Shown here: piece after piece, positions 8,915 through 18,068 of the stretch
How the letters are laid out: each line of letters begins with the position of its first letter
Numbering within the stretch: the first letter of the stretch is position 1
DNA from: Paraglaciecola mesophila
GTDB lineage: Bacteria > Pseudomonadota > Gammaproteobacteria > Enterobacterales > Alteromonadaceae
Direction: 5' to 3'
NCBI RefSeq assembly: GCF_009906955.1
Contig: NZ_CP047656.1
Location: 558,001-622,000 of the forward strand
DNA length: 64,000 nucleotides
Program-made: the position numbers and the translations under genes
Notes under the pieces: generated by a model
What the model was told of the DNA's origin: nothing
Databases searched by the model: none
What the model saw: only the letters and a program-made list of their open reading frames with translations

Positions 8915-9796
8915 GTGAATGTTAACCACATATTAGTGATTGCCGATCGTAAAGAGTCATTACAAAAAGCAGTGGGCCACAGCGCAATATTAGCGAGTCA
9001 GTTTAATGCATCTGTGCATGTTGTGGGTTTCTGTTATGAGCGCTTATCGATTTTAGCGGATAACACGCCTGAGCAAGAATTAGAGAATGCTAAACAGAAA
9101 ATTATTCAAACAAGCCAAGCCTGGTTGGATGAAACAGTTGCAGGCTCTTCCCTACCGTCGTCCACCACAGATGAAATGGTGTGGAGCAAAGATATTGCTG
9201 GCTGGGTTACCCAACACTGTGCTGACCATCAATATGATTTAATCATTAAAACGGGTCATCGCAGTGAACATGCTTTTTATGTTCCCACAGATTGGCATTT
9301 GTTAAGAAATGGCAGCGCACCTTTGCTGTTAGTAGCAGATAAAAAATGGCGAAAGAAACAATCCATCATGCTCACGCTGGATCTTGCATCTAGCAAAAAA
9401 ACCAAACAATCGTTAAATCAAAAAGTGATCGATGCGGGGATACAATTGGCAAACGTTAATAATATGACGCTGCATGTTTGCTTCGGACTGGCACTGTCAC
9501 CTGTTTTGAAGGATCTCGGCATAATCAATAAGAGCAAGTTGTTACAAGAGGCGAAGGAAAAATATATCCCTCAGATCAAGCAGATGTTTGGCGAGACGAA
9601 GATAGCTGAAAAGAATATTCATATTAAATCAGGCTACCCAGATAAAATCGTGCCTAGTGTTGCATCTGATATCGGCGCTGCGCTCGTAATAATGGGCAGT
9701 GTCGGTCGTAAAGGTTTAAAGGCTAAAGTACTAGGAAACACTGCAGAAAATGTTCTGACATTGCTAAAAACCGATGTCCTAATAATACAACCCTAG
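8915..9796 (+). CDS. Tandem-domain universal stress protein (UspE-like paralogue)
   Basis: A 293-residue cytoplasmic protein made of two UspA domains (~1-145 and ~150-293). FYVPTDWHLLRN in the first domain is characteristic of the UspE subgroup. The second ends with VIMGSVGRKGLKAKVLGNTAENVL, the G-x2-G-x9-G(S/N) type ATP-binding motif. UspE-type proteins help survival of starvation, oxidative stress and anaerobic growth. The start is GTG at 8915 with AAGGAG at 8902-8907; an upstream TTG at 8888 lacks a ribosome-binding site. A putative FNR box precedes it and a FixLJ pair follows, which suggests a role in oxygen limitation, as for ANR-controlled usp genes of Pseudomonas. A second UspE lies at 38574. 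Confidence 0.85.
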   Translation: MNVNHILVIADRKESLQKAVGHSAILASQFNASVHVVGFCYERLSILADNTPEQELENAKQKIIQTSQAWLDETVAGSSLPSSTTDEMVWSKDIAGWVTQHCADHQYDLIIKTGHRSEHAFYVPTDWHLLRNGSAPLLLVADKKWRKKQSIMLTLDLASSKKTKQSLNQKVIDAGIQLANVNNMTLHVCFGLALSPVLKDLGIINKSKLLQEAKEKYIPQIKQMFGETKIAEKNIHIKSGYPDKIVPSVASDIGAALVIMGSVGRKGLKAKVLGNTAENVLTLLKTDVLIIQP

Positions 9797-10057
9797 AGTG
9801 AACTTCTATTCTTTTGCTTCAGCTATAGAATGTGCAAACAATGAAAAAAGACCCTAGCCAAGTGGCCGGCGTTTCATTAATGAATTTCCGAGAAAGTCAA
9901 AATGAGTAAGCGAGAAAGCCAACGCCTATCGCTAAATAACGCTATCAAAAACATCAAATATTCGTTAATTTTGTCACTTAGCGTTCTTCAATCTCTTTCA
10001 ACAGAAACGTATAGGCCTGAGGCGAGATTATTTTAGCTGACAGGAAAAAGTATTTAA

Positions 10058-11239
10058 GTGACCAATCCTATTAATCGACTCTCTTCAACTCAGTCAGCGA
10101 TAGATGCCAATGCACAATTAAATGCGTTATTGGATGCCGCCGTTGATGCCATGATTATCATTGATCACAAAGGTGCAATAGAATTATTTAACACTGCCGC
10201 GCAGCGTATGTTTGGTTACTCAATAGAAGAAGTGATAGGTCAAAATGTAAAGATATTAATGCCAGCGCCTTATCAAGAAGAACACGATACCTATCTTAAT
10301 AACTATATAAAAACGAATGAAGCAAAAATCATCGGTATAGGCCGCGAAGTCAAAGCATGTAAAAAGGACGGCAAGGTGTTTCCAATTGAATTATCCGTCG
10401 GAGAAGTGAAAGACTCAAGCCGAAAACAGTTTGTGGGTATTATTCGCGACATATCCGAACAGGTAAAAGCCCGTTCTGATGCTATAGCGAGCCGAGAAAA
10501 ATTAGCACATGTAACGCGCCTGAGCACCATGGGTGAAATGGCTGCGGGGATTGCTCATGAAATCAACCAACCATTGTCTGCCGTTAGTAGTTATGCTCAA
10601 GCGTGTAAAAACATGTTGCTTCGCTCAAAGAGCGTCGTCAACCCAGCTGAACAACAGCGGTTAACCGACACGTTAGAGAAGATCAGTCATCAAGCACTCA
10701 GAGCTGGAGAAGTCATTCGTCGACTGAGAGCCTTCGTTAAAAAACGTAACTCAGAACGAGATTATGTTGATTTTAATGCGCTAATTGAAGAAACAATCGA
10801 CTTGGCTAAAGTCGATACACGATTGCTAGATCATGGTGTTGAGGTCACACTAAATTCATCCCCTGCCCCTTTTTTAATGATTGATCAGATACAGATACAG
10901 CAGGTATTGTTTAACCTTATTCGCAATGCCATAGATGCAATGGAAGAACAACCCACTGATCCGGTGATGATTGAAACGCGATGGCTCAATGAGCAATACC
11001 TTGAAATTAGCGTGACTGATACGGGGTATGGGATATCAACACAAAACGCTGAACGCTTGTTTCATCCGTTTTTTACTACGAAAACATCAGGGATGGGTAT
11101 GGGGTTGCCAATCTGCCAGTCTATCATTCAATCTCACGGCGGTGAACTTAAGCACAAACCCAATCATCCGAAAGGTAGCATATTTAGTTTTACCTTGCCG
11201 GCAAAGCCGCAAATAACCAGTTACAGCGAAGAGCAATAA
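10058..11239 (+). CDS. fixL: FixL-like haem-PAS oxygen-sensor histidine kinase
   Basis: A 393-residue soluble kinase without membrane helices: PAS domain (~20-135), HisKA domain with His in MAAGIAHEINQPLSAVSSYA (~168) and HATPase with NLIRNAIDAME and GMGMGLPICQSII. The PAS domain aligns closely with the haem domain of Bradyrhizobium FixL. His76 in EEHDTYL matches the proximal haem ligand (BjFixL His200), and Arg96 in IIGIGR matches the ligand-sensing Arg220, with the same 20-residue separation. The predicted role is O2 sensing: the deoxy form phosphorylates the adjacent FixJ-like protein. The GTG start at 10058 has AGGA about 12 bases upstream. Four bases separate it from fixJ. Haem binding is inferred from these residues. 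Confidence 0.85.
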   Translation: MTNPINRLSSTQSAIDANAQLNALLDAAVDAMIIIDHKGAIELFNTAAQRMFGYSIEEVIGQNVKILMPAPYQEEHDTYLNNYIKTNEAKIIGIGREVKACKKDGKVFPIELSVGEVKDSSRKQFVGIIRDISEQVKARSDAIASREKLAHVTRLSTMGEMAAGIAHEINQPLSAVSSYAQACKNMLLRSKSVVNPAEQQRLTDTLEKISHQALRAGEVIRRLRAFVKKRNSERDYVDFNALIEETIDLAKVDTRLLDHGVEVTLNSSPAPFLMIDQIQIQQVLFNLIRNAIDAMEEQPTDPVMIETRWLNEQYLEISVTDTGYGISTQNAERLFHPFFTTKTSGMGMGLPICQSIIQSHGGELKHKPNHPKGSIFSFTLPAKPQITSYSEEQ

Positions 11240-11243
11240 AACA

Positions 11244-11882
11244 ATGAAAGAGAGCAATCCCCCTCCTAGTTTTGAGCAGGTAGTTCACATCATTGATGAT
11301 GATGAGGCGGTATTAGATTCTTTAAGCATGCTCCTTGATTCTGTCGATATCAAAAATGCCACATACCCAAATGCACAGTCCTTTCTAACTGCCCATGAGG
11401 GTGACAGAATCCAACAATTAAGTGGTTGCATCGTACTGGATATTCGTATGCCAGGAATGAGCGGCATGGAATGTCAACAGCGCTTAGACGCACTGAAGTG
11501 TCCTTTACCGATTATTTTCATTACTGGCCATGGTGATGTGCCTATGGCGGTAGAGGCAATGAAAAAAGGTGCAATAGAGTTTATTCAGAAACCTTTTCGT
11601 GAACAGGAGCTACTCGACTGTATTCACCATGCATTGACGTTAAATAAAACGGCACAAAAACGGGCTTTTCAGTCACTCGATATTGTACAAAGATGTAAGT
11701 CACTCACAGTACGAGAAAAAGAGGTGATGGAACGCGTTGTAGCAGGCCAACTCAACAAAAATATTGCCAGCGAGCTTAATTTAAGCCAACGAACTATTGA
11801 AATTCATCGTGCAAACATGATGGAAAAGATGCGCGTTAAATCCCTAGCAGAATTGATGACGTTGCTTTTAACGAATGAATAA
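11244..11882 (+). CDS. fixJ: FixJ-like two-component response regulator
   Basis: A 212-residue response regulator with an N-terminal receiver (~12-130) and a C-terminal LuxR/GerE-type helix-turn-helix (~148-210). The receiver is intact: acidic cluster IIDDDEA, phospho-Asp66 in GCIVLDIRMPGMSG, Thr94 in FITGHGDVPMA and Lys116 in FIQKPF. The receiver-to-DNA-binding linker and SLTVREKEVMERVVAG...SQRTIEIHRANMMEKM are typical of the FixJ/StyR/TodT group. It is the obvious partner of the FixL-like kinase 4 bp upstream. By analogy it should activate microaerobic genes, possibly including the cbb3 oxidase operon at 31.3 kb; that link is inference. Confidence 0.88.
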   Translation: MKESNPPPSFEQVVHIIDDDEAVLDSLSMLLDSVDIKNATYPNAQSFLTAHEGDRIQQLSGCIVLDIRMPGMSGMECQQRLDALKCPLPIIFITGHGDVPMAVEAMKKGAIEFIQKPFREQELLDCIHHALTLNKTAQKRAFQSLDIVQRCKSLTVREKEVMERVVAGQLNKNIASELNLSQRTIEIHRANMMEKMRVKSLAELMTLLLTNE

Positions 11883-12010
11883 AAGTAAAAATAACATTAA
11901 TTGTGACAGTGTTATATGTCAGCAGAGTAATGATTATTTGATCTAGCGCAATTCACCAATCTTAGAACGATATATTGTTAGCTGGGTATCGATATTAACT
12001 TAAAGCGTCA

Positions 12011-12439
12011 ATGTTCAACCATCATAAAAATCACCCAAAATTACCGATTATTTATCTAGTCGATCATCAACGAAAAGCGCTCTTAGCACTTACAAAGTTA
12101 CTGACGCCCTTAGGCGCAGAGATAGAAAGCTTCGTCAGTGCAGAACGCTTTTTACGGCATGCTATTAATGATGAAGCAGCCTGCCTGCTACTAGAGGCAG
12201 ATTTACAAAATAATAAAGGGAGCGGTATAGCGCTGCTAGAACAGATGGCAGTTCGTGGAATATATATCCCAACTATTATTCTTGCGAGCTCCAGTGATAT
12301 TCCTAGCGCTGTAAGGGCTATGCGTGCAAACGCTATTGATTTCATAGAAAAACCTTACGTCGAACACATGTTAGTTCGACAAGTAAAGTCACTCTTGAGT
12401 CAAACCCACAGCACGCAGTTGCATACCCCTAGCGTTTAA
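12011..12439 (+). CDS. Stand-alone degenerate FixJ-type receiver (pseudo-receiver)
   Basis: A 142-residue protein that is a receiver domain only; there is no DNA-binding domain and the C-terminus is a short polar tail. It aligns with the FixJ receiver along its length, including SAVRAMRANAIDFIEKPY against MAVEAMKKGAIEFIQKPF. Catalytic positions are altered: the acidic cluster is reduced to D18-H19, the phospho-Asp is replaced by Glu62 (CLLLEADL where FixJ has CIVLDIRM), and the Thr/Ser position is Ala92. Lys114 is kept. It probably cannot be phosphorylated in the usual way and may act as a constitutive partner or antagonist of FixL or FixJ, which is inference. It lies 128 bp after fixJ on the same strand. 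The ATG at 12011 has only a weak ribosome-binding site. Confidence 0.75.
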   Translation: MFNHHKNHPKLPIIYLVDHQRKALLALTKLLTPLGAEIESFVSAERFLRHAINDEAACLLLEADLQNNKGSGIALLEQMAVRGIYIPTIILASSSDIPSAVRAMRANAIDFIEKPYVEHMLVRQVKSLLSQTHSTQLHTPSV

Positions 12440-12526
12440 CGCGTCGCTAGTTTATCGCTCTGTATAATGTGTATCGCATTACCTTGCCGTAAATAAGAAA
12501 GCGCCCTTAGCACTGCACAAACAAAA

Positions 12527-12880
12527 CTATTTCGCGATTAACTTGCCTTTGTACATCTGCATCTGGCAATGAAAGTCGTATTCGCCCTGCTCAAGTGCAG
12601 GGAGTGCTAGTTGGTTGTTTGTTCCCATTGTCAGTTCTTGACTGATGTCTAACTGAGGAAATATTACCATTTCAGCACAAGGTGCAGCGTCTTGTCGGTC
12701 AAATCGCAAATTTACCTTTTCCCCTGCATTTACTTTAATATTGCTTGGCTGATAGACGCCATTATTAACGACAATATTCACTTGGTTATTATTCGATGCG
12801 ACTTGCTGCGGTTTGTATAACCAGAACCACCAAACAATTGCTGCAATTAACGCTATTCCTAGGACATTTACGTAAAGCAT
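12527..12880 (-). CDS. Membrane-anchored cupredoxin-like copper protein
   Basis: A 117-residue protein with one N-terminal helix (~3-22) and a periplasmic cupredoxin-fold domain. Candidate copper ligands are Cys in APCAEMVIF and the His-Cys-Met cluster in YDFHCQMQMYKG near the C-terminus, although the spacing differs from plastocyanin. It is the third gene of the copper operon, 36 bp after copA, and has a strong ribosome-binding site (GGAGG, spacing 7). The likely role is to bind Cu at the outer face of the membrane, either receiving copper exported by CopA or passing it to other proteins. Small cupredoxins of this kind are often found beside CopA genes in gammaproteobacteria. The exact function is unknown. 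Confidence 0.7.
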   Translation of the reverse strand: MLYVNVLGIALIAAIVWWFWLYKPQQVASNNNQVNIVVNNGVYQPSNIKVNAGEKVNLRFDRQDAAPCAEMVIFPQLDISQELTMGTNNQLALPALEQGEYDFHCQMQMYKGKLIAK

Positions 12881-12916
12881 GGCTTACCCTCCTTCTTGCG
12901 GATAAAACTGAGTTAT

Positions 12917-15169
12917 TTACGATTTTTGCGCTTTAAAAAAGCGTAAACGGTTGGCATTACTGACGACGGTTAATGACGATGCCGCCATTGCGGCCCCCGC
13001 GATAACCGGATTAAGCAATATGCCAAATATCGGGTATAGTAGTCCCGCAGCAATAGGTATTCCCCCTACGTTATATATAAACGCCCCTAACAAGTTTTGT
13101 TTGATATTGCGAATAGTGGCTTGGCTTATCGCCAGTGCATCAACTAAGCCATGTAAAGAGCCGCGCATTAAGGTGATATCGGCACTTTCTATTGCCACAT
13201 CGGTGCCTGTTCCAATCGCGAAACCCACGTCAGCTTGCGCTAAAGCTGGCGCATCATTGATGCCATCGCCTGTCATACCAACCACTTCTCCATTTTGCTG
13301 GTGTTTTATCACTTCATTGACTTTGTCTTGTGGCATCACTTGGGCAATAAAATTATCGATTCCGACACGTTTTGCCACCGCTTTCGCGGTGGTTTCATTG
13401 TCACCAGTAAGCATCACCAAATGTACCCCTTTCTTCTTAAGACGCTCAATAGCATCAACGGAGTCGGATTTAATGGGATCTGAAACTGCTACAATTGCAC
13501 TTAACATATCGCCGCGGGCGAAGTACATAGGAGTTTTCGCCTCATTCGCCATTGTTTGGGCTTGCTCAGCCCCACGGCTTACATCTATGTCAAATTGGTT
13601 CATCAAGGCTTGATTACCGAACAATAATCTCTCGCCGTTGAGCTCCCCCCTCACGCCTCTTCCTGTAATAGCATCGAAATCACTGACTTGACTGGTTTTA
13701 TATTGTTTGTCTGCTGCATAGCTTAGAATTGCCTCTGCTAACGGATGTTCAGAGCCACTTTCTAAGCTGGCAATTAGCGGCATAATGTCATCTTCTTTGT
13801 GTTCATTAAACAATATGACATCGGTAACAGTTGGGGTGCCTTTGGTAATCGTGCCTGTTTTATCAAGGAGCATGGTCGTAATCCGAGAGGCGGTTTGCAG
13901 TGCTTCGCCATTTCGAATCAAAATACCCGATTCAGCCGCTTTACCAATTCCAACCATTATCGACATAGGTGTTGCAAGCCCCAAAGCACAAGGACATGCG
14001 ATAATCAGTACAGTAGTAACAGCCATGATCGCATAAGCTATTGAGGGCTGTGGCCCAATGTTCAGCCATGCTAATCCAGATAGCACCGCTAAGATCATGA
14101 CAATTGGAACAAAGTAACCTGAAATAACATCTGCTAATCGGCCGATCGACGGTTTCGAGTTTTGTGCCCGCTTGACCATATTAATAATATGCGACAACGT
14201 TGTGTCTTTACCCACGTGGGTTGCTTTAAAAAGAACACTGCCGGTTTTATTTATGCTACCCGCAACAATCTTATCTCCTGAAGCTTTACTCACAGGCATG
14301 GGCTCGCCTGTTAGCATGGATTCATCTACAGTCGTTTTTCCTTCACATATTTCTCCGTCTACAGGCACTTTTTCACCTGGACGTACACGAATAACATCCT
14401 TTAGCTGTACTTCCGAAATGCTCACATCGATTTCTTTATCGTCCTTGACTATGCGCGCGGTTTTCGATTGTAATCCTATTAGACGCTGGATAGCTTCAGA
14501 GGTGCGTCCACGTGCTTTAACTTCGAATGCCAACCCAAGATTAATTAACCCAAGAATCATAGCTGATGCTTCGAAATACACATGGCGTGCCATCTCAGGT
14601 AATATTGCAGGCGCTACAATCACAACCATGGAATATATCCAAGCCGTGCCCGTTCCCAGGGCTATCAAGGTATCCATATTAGCAGAGTGGTTTTTGAATG
14701 ACTGCCACGCCCCGCGATAAAAATGGTTTCCGGTTTTCACCATTACGGCCAGGGTAATCAAGCCCACAACAAACCAGACTGCGCGCTGATTCATTGTATC
14801 GACGCTCATATCACCAATAAACAGGCCGTAAAGCATCAAGGGGACTCCAACGAGCAAAGCAATATACATATTACGCATCAGATCCCTGTAATGCGCCTCG
14901 TCGGCGTGCGCTTTCTCATCTAGCGCGTCTTGCTCAGATTCGCTGTCCATTGGTTTCGCGTTATATCCGATTTCTTGGATCGAGCGAATAATTGACGCTT
15001 GATTTACATTCCCATCGATACTGACAGTGCGCTGCGCAAAATTCATTTCAACAGCGTCGACTCCTTGCAGGTTATGCAGTACTTTTTCAATTTTACTGAC
15101 GCAACTGGCACAACTGGCGCCTTCAATAATAAAGCTTTGGTTTTTTACGGATGGGCTACTCTTATTCAT
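12917..15169 (-). CDS. copA: Cu(I)-exporting P1B-type ATPase CopA
   Basis: About 750 residues, with one N-terminal heavy-metal domain ([13 protein letters not shown], CxxC) and eight membrane helices. The actuator has TGEPMP, the ion-binding helix has the copper CPC motif in [12 protein letters not shown], the phosphorylation site is DKTGTITKG, and the ATP-binding domain has HP in SEHPLAEA and [12 protein letters not shown] and MxxS residues in the last helices ([10 protein letters not shown] and [12 protein letters not shown]) fit Cu(I) specificity. It exports Cu(I) from the cytoplasm. The start is the second of two ATG codons, with AAGGAG 7 bases upstream; it overlaps the end of the MerR gene by 8 bp. 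The operon order is regulator, copA, cupredoxin. It differs from CcoI at 35.1 kb, which supplies the oxidase. Confidence 0.93.
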   Translation of the reverse strand: MNKSSPSVKNQSFIIEGASCASCVSKIEKVLHNLQGVDAVEMNFAQRTVSIDGNVNQASIIRSIQEIGYNAKPMDSESEQDALDEKAHADEAHYRDLMRNMYIALLVGVPLMLYGLFIGDMSVDTMNQRAVWFVVGLITLAVMVKTGNHFYRGAWQSFKNHSANMDTLIALGTGTAWIYSMVVIVAPAILPEMARHVYFEASAMILGLINLGLAFEVKARGRTSEAIQRLIGLQSKTARIVKDDKEIDVSISEVQLKDVIRVRPGEKVPVDGEICEGKTTVDESMLTGEPMPVSKASGDKIVAGSINKTGSVLFKATHVGKDTTLSHIINMVKRAQNSKPSIGRLADVISGYFVPIVMILAVLSGLAWLNIGPQPSIAYAIMAVTTVLIIACPCALGLATPMSIMVGIGKAAESGILIRNGEALQTASRITTMLLDKTGTITKGTPTVTDVILFNEHKEDDIMPLIASLESGSEHPLAEAILSYAADKQYKTSQVSDFDAITGRGVRGELNGERLLFGNQALMNQFDIDVSRGAEQAQTMANEAKTPMYFARGDMLSAIVAVSDPIKSDSVDAIERLKKKGVHLVMLTGDNETTAKAVAKRVGIDNFIAQVMPQDKVNEVIKHQQNGEVVGMTGDGINDAPALAQADVGFAIGTGTDVAIESADITLMRGSLHGLVDALAISQATIRNIKQNLLGAFIYNVGGIPIAAGLLYPIFGILLNPVIAGAAMAASSLTVVSNANRLRFFKAQKS

Positions 15170-15590
15170 CATTCAGCTCCTTCTCGTTTGAGTCGACAAA
15201 GGTTTCGATTAGGCTGCAAACCTGATCAGCATTCGCACCATTTGGCGCTGAGTCCCATTGGTGCAACGCGGATTTCATTCGATTGCGTAACCTTAAGGTT
15301 TGTTGAAATAGCGCCTCGGTTTCCACAAGCCGCTGAGCAATTAACTCTCTCGTTAACGGGCACGGACAATGACCTTGTTCTGACTCATGAATAATGTCTT
15401 TGATATCTTTTACTGAAAACCCAAGGTGCCGTGCGCTTAAAATAAACCTGAGGCGTTTTTGATCAGCTTCACTGTATTGATGATAACCATTGCTGGTGTC
15501 GCTGGTCGGATTAAGTAGTTTTATCCGAGTGTAATAGCGCACAGTATCCGGGGTAACCGACATTTTATTTGCAAGTTGTTTAACTAACAT
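15162..15590 (-). CDS. MerR-family metal-responsive regulator of the copper operon
   Basis: A 142-residue MerR-family activator with an N-terminal winged helix ([19 protein letters not shown], then [23 protein letters not shown]), a dimerisation helix and a C-terminal tail. A CPC motif in [10 protein letters not shown] (~78-80) follows the usual sensor region of several MerR metal regulators. It is not the C-x7-C loop of E. coli CueR, but copA is directly downstream, so copper is the likely signal. A conserved Cys in QVCSLIETF is a further candidate. The start is ATG at 15590 with AGGA 7 bases upstream. It is predicted to act on the 19-bp-spacer promoter at 15661-15691. Confidence 0.82.
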   Translation of the reverse strand: MLVKQLANKMSVTPDTVRYYTRIKLLNPTSDTSNGYHQYSEADQKRLRFILSARHLGFSVKDIKDIIHESEQGHCPCPLTRELIAQRLVETEALFQQTLRLRNRMKSALHQWDSAPNGANADQVCSLIETFVDSNEKELNDE

Positions 15591-15660
15591 GAGCACATCC
15601 TCATTTTAAACTGCGCTCTAACGATAGCGTTGAGCGAAGAGCTATATACCTGATGTATTG

Positions 15661-15691
15661 ATGTTAAACCTAGGTCTAACTCACAGGTCAA
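15661..15691 (-). promoter_or_regulatory. MerR-type promoter with 19-bp spacer and palindromic operator
   Basis: On the minus strand, a -35 box TTGACC (15691-15686) and a -10 box TAACAT (15666-15661) are separated by 19 bp, the over-long spacing typical of MerR-activated promoters. The near-perfect palindrome GTTAAACCTAGGTCTAAC at 15663-15680 fills the spacer. It drives the regulator-copA-cupredoxin operon, so the regulator probably controls itself too. Confidence 0.8.
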
Positions 15692-15816
15692 GGAGAATCG
15701 ACATCAGTTTAAAAATAATTGAGATGGTACAAGTGACGTAATCTTGTATCACAGTACCTCAATATGAGATTGCGACGGGTACTTCGTTTTAAAGGAGATA
15801 TAGAAGAATAACTAAG

Positions 15817-16737
15817 TCAAATCGCTTTATTTCGACCAGTGTGCTTGGCTTTATATAGGTTTTTGTCAGCAAGTGCAGTTAATTCAATATTATAATTTTG
15901 CTTGGCTTCAATTGTCGCTGTGCCAACACTTACTGTTAAATACTTGTGCGGAGACAATTTATGAGGAATTTCTAACGCTCTTATATTATTAAGAATAAGT
16001 TCTGCCACGTGCTTTGCCCCTTCAGCCCCAGTATCGGGAAGGACGCATATAAATTCTTCTCCGCCGTACCTAGCGACTATATCCGTGGGTCTGTGCAAAG
16101 ATTCTTTTATCGTATACGCGGTCAGTTTTAACTGATCGTCTGCCACTAAATGACCATATTCATCATTAAATTGCTTGAAATAATCAATATCTATCATTAA
16201 AAGGGAAATAGCGTGATTGGTGCGTTTAGCTTGCGATGTTTGCCTAGCAAGATAGTCGTCAAGGTAGCGCCGATTATACACTCCTGTTAAGCCGTCTAGA
16301 TACGCCAACTTTTTCAACAAGTCTGCTTGGAATTTCTGTGTTAAATGAGCATTGACGCGATTAGTTAGTGGCAAAGGGTTTACCGGTTTCGTCATATAAT
16401 CAATTCCGCCTGCTTGCCAGCATGCATTTTCTTCCTCTGCTTTTTGTAAAGAGGTAATGAATACCACAGGGATATCACTAATATTTGGGGTGTTTTTAAT
16501 AATTTTGCAGGTTGTTAGACCATCTAAATCGGGCATAATGACATCCATCAAAATGAGATCAGGCGGGTCTGACAAACAAATATCTAGCGCTTCTTGTCCC
16601 GATTTTGCAAACCTAAGTTGAAAACTGCTTCCTAATATCTGGTTAATTACTTGTATATTAATAGGTTGATCATCAACCACAAGTATTCTCGCGTTTTCCA
16701 AAGATACCTTTGCTAATGTGTCAGTCGCTAAGTTCAC
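15817..16737 (-). CDS. Response regulator with GGDEF output (diguanylate cyclase)
   Basis: A 306-residue protein: receiver (~13-130) with VVDDQPIN, phospho-Asp in LILMDVIMPDLDG and Lys in YMTKPV, followed by a GGDEF domain (~140-306) with GGEEF in VARYGGEEFICVLP. The active-site motif is intact, so it should make cyclic di-GMP when phosphorylated. An RxxD inhibitory site five residues before GGEEF is not present (the sequence there is HRPTDIVARY). The start is GTG at 16737 with AGAGG 6 bases upstream. No kinase is adjacent, but two hybrid kinases lie within 12 kb. Its role may be to couple sensing to biofilm or motility; this is inference. Confidence 0.88.
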   Translation of the reverse strand: MNLATDTLAKVSLENARILVVDDQPINIQVINQILGSSFQLRFAKSGQEALDICLSDPPDLILMDVIMPDLDGLTTCKIIKNTPNISDIPVVFITSLQKAEEENACWQAGGIDYMTKPVNPLPLTNRVNAHLTQKFQADLLKKLAYLDGLTGVYNRRYLDDYLARQTSQAKRTNHAISLLMIDIDYFKQFNDEYGHLVADDQLKLTAYTIKESLHRPTDIVARYGGEEFICVLPDTGAEGAKHVAELILNNIRALEIPHKLSPHKYLTVSVGTATIEAKQNYNIELTALADKNLYKAKHTGRNKAI

Positions 16738-17069
16738 AATTCACCTCTTAAATACATGTCTGAATGAGTCGATGCGCTGTCATATACTCGCTTTATTTCA
16801 CTTGCGTTAACTGCAATAAACGTTCCTTTTGTTTAAAACAGTAACTTTGGCATGTACTTTTCATTATTGCAAAATCTTGGTTTAGTTCGTTATAAAGAAA
16901 AGCAGTAATGAATACGAGCCGAAGTCCCTATCGGTTCATGATCTGTCGTTCATTGAGGCAAAATACGATGAAACATCGCTCTTTTAAAGGGAACTTGTTT
17001 GGTATCAAGGTTCCCGCACAATAACTTGGGTAAGTTAGTAGCACTTTATTCATATAGGGTTTATCACTA
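16738..17069 (+). promoter_or_regulatory. ldhA-pfkA upstream region with FNR-like box at 16995-17008
   Basis: A 332-bp divergent intergenic region. TTGTT-N4-ATCAA at 16995-17008 matches the FNR consensus at 9 of 10 positions and lies 61 bp before the ldhA ATG. The box sits inside a larger inverted repeat, GGGAACTTG (16990-16998) with CAAGGTTCCC after it. Control of a fermentative dehydrogenase by an FNR-type regulator would be expected. Confidence 0.6.
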
Positions 17070-18068
17070 ATGAAAATAGCCTTTTTCAATACTAAAGATT
17101 ATGACCGTTTCTATTTTACCCAAGAAAACAGCCGTAACGAACACAGTATTCGCTTTATCGAGACACATTTAAATGAAAACACTGTCCATCTGATCACGAA
17201 TGAAACCGCGGTGTGCGTATTTATCAATGATTGTTTAAATGCAAATGTATTAACAAGTCTAAAAAGCAAAGGGGTTAAATTCATTGCGCTTCGATCGGCT
17301 GGGTTTAATCACGTCGATTTAGCCACAGCAAAAAAACTAGGGTTAGTTGTTACTCGGGTCCCTGCTTATTCCCCCTACGCGGTTGCTGAGCATGCAGTAG
17401 CACTGTTAATGACTCTAAATCGTAAAATTCATCGGGCACACAATCGTGTACGCGAAGGCAACTTTTCATTGAATAACTTACTGGGGTTCGATATTCACGG
17501 AAAAACAGTGGGCGTGATTGGAACTGGCAAAATAGGCCAGATTTATAGCAACATTATGTTGGGGTTTGGTTGCCATGTTTTGGCCTATGATGTCAAAACC
17601 AACGCAGAATGTATTGCTGCGGGTGTTGATTATGTGCCATTAAACGAGTTGCTATCACGAAGTGATATTATTTCCCTGCACTGTCCCCTCAATGATGAAA
17701 CACATCACCTAATCGATGAATCCGCTATTAATTTAATGAAACCGACGGTGACATTAATTAATACCAGTAGAGGCAAATTAATTGACACTAAAGCAGTAAT
17801 TAACGCGTTAAAAGCACAGAAAATTAGTTTGTTAGGCTTAGACGTATATGAAGAGGAAGAGGTATTGTTCTTTGACGATTTTTCTTCTAGCGTTATACAA
17901 GACGATGTGTTTGCGAGGTTACTTACTTTCCCTAATGTGTTGGTAACAAGTCATCAGGCATTTTTTACCCAAGAAGCCTTAACCCAAATTGCCCATGTTA
18001 CGTTACAGAATATCAGCGAGTTTGAACAAAATGGAGTAATACAAAATGGCGTCGATAACTTCACCTGA
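17070..18068 (+). CDS. ldhA: D-lactate dehydrogenase (2-hydroxyacid dehydrogenase family)
   Basis: A 332-residue NAD-dependent D-2-hydroxyacid dehydrogenase of the fermentative LdhA type, reducing pyruvate to D-lactate in the cytoplasm. Visible elements are the substrate-binding loop LRSAGFNHVDL, VPAYSPYAVAEHAVALLM, the nucleotide-binding GVIGTGKIGQIY (~150), the catalytic Arg in LINTSRGKLID, a Glu in DVYEEEE and the catalytic His in VLVTSHQAFFT. Length equals E. coli LdhA (329). The gene overlaps pfkA by 23 bp, so the two are co-translated. An FNR-like box lies 61 bp upstream. Together with pfkA it suggests a fermentative branch induced at low oxygen. Confidence 0.92.
   Translation: MKIAFFNTKDYDRFYFTQENSRNEHSIRFIETHLNENTVHLITNETAVCVFINDCLNANVLTSLKSKGVKFIALRSAGFNHVDLATAKKLGLVVTRVPAYSPYAVAEHAVALLMTLNRKIHRAHNRVREGNFSLNNLLGFDIHGKTVGVIGTGKIGQIYSNIMLGFGCHVLAYDVKTNAECIAAGVDYVPLNELLSRSDIISLHCPLNDETHHLIDESAINLMKPTVTLINTSRGKLIDTKAVINALKAQKISLLGLDVYEEEEVLFFDDFSSSVIQDDVFARLLTFPNVLVTSHQAFFTQEALTQIAHVTLQNISEFEQNGVIQNGVDNFT

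Noticed and set aside
12951..14923. Long plus-strand open frames opposite copA (up to 220 codons)
   Set aside because: CopA is complete and highly conserved on the minus strand; the opposite frames have low-complexity composition and no motifs.
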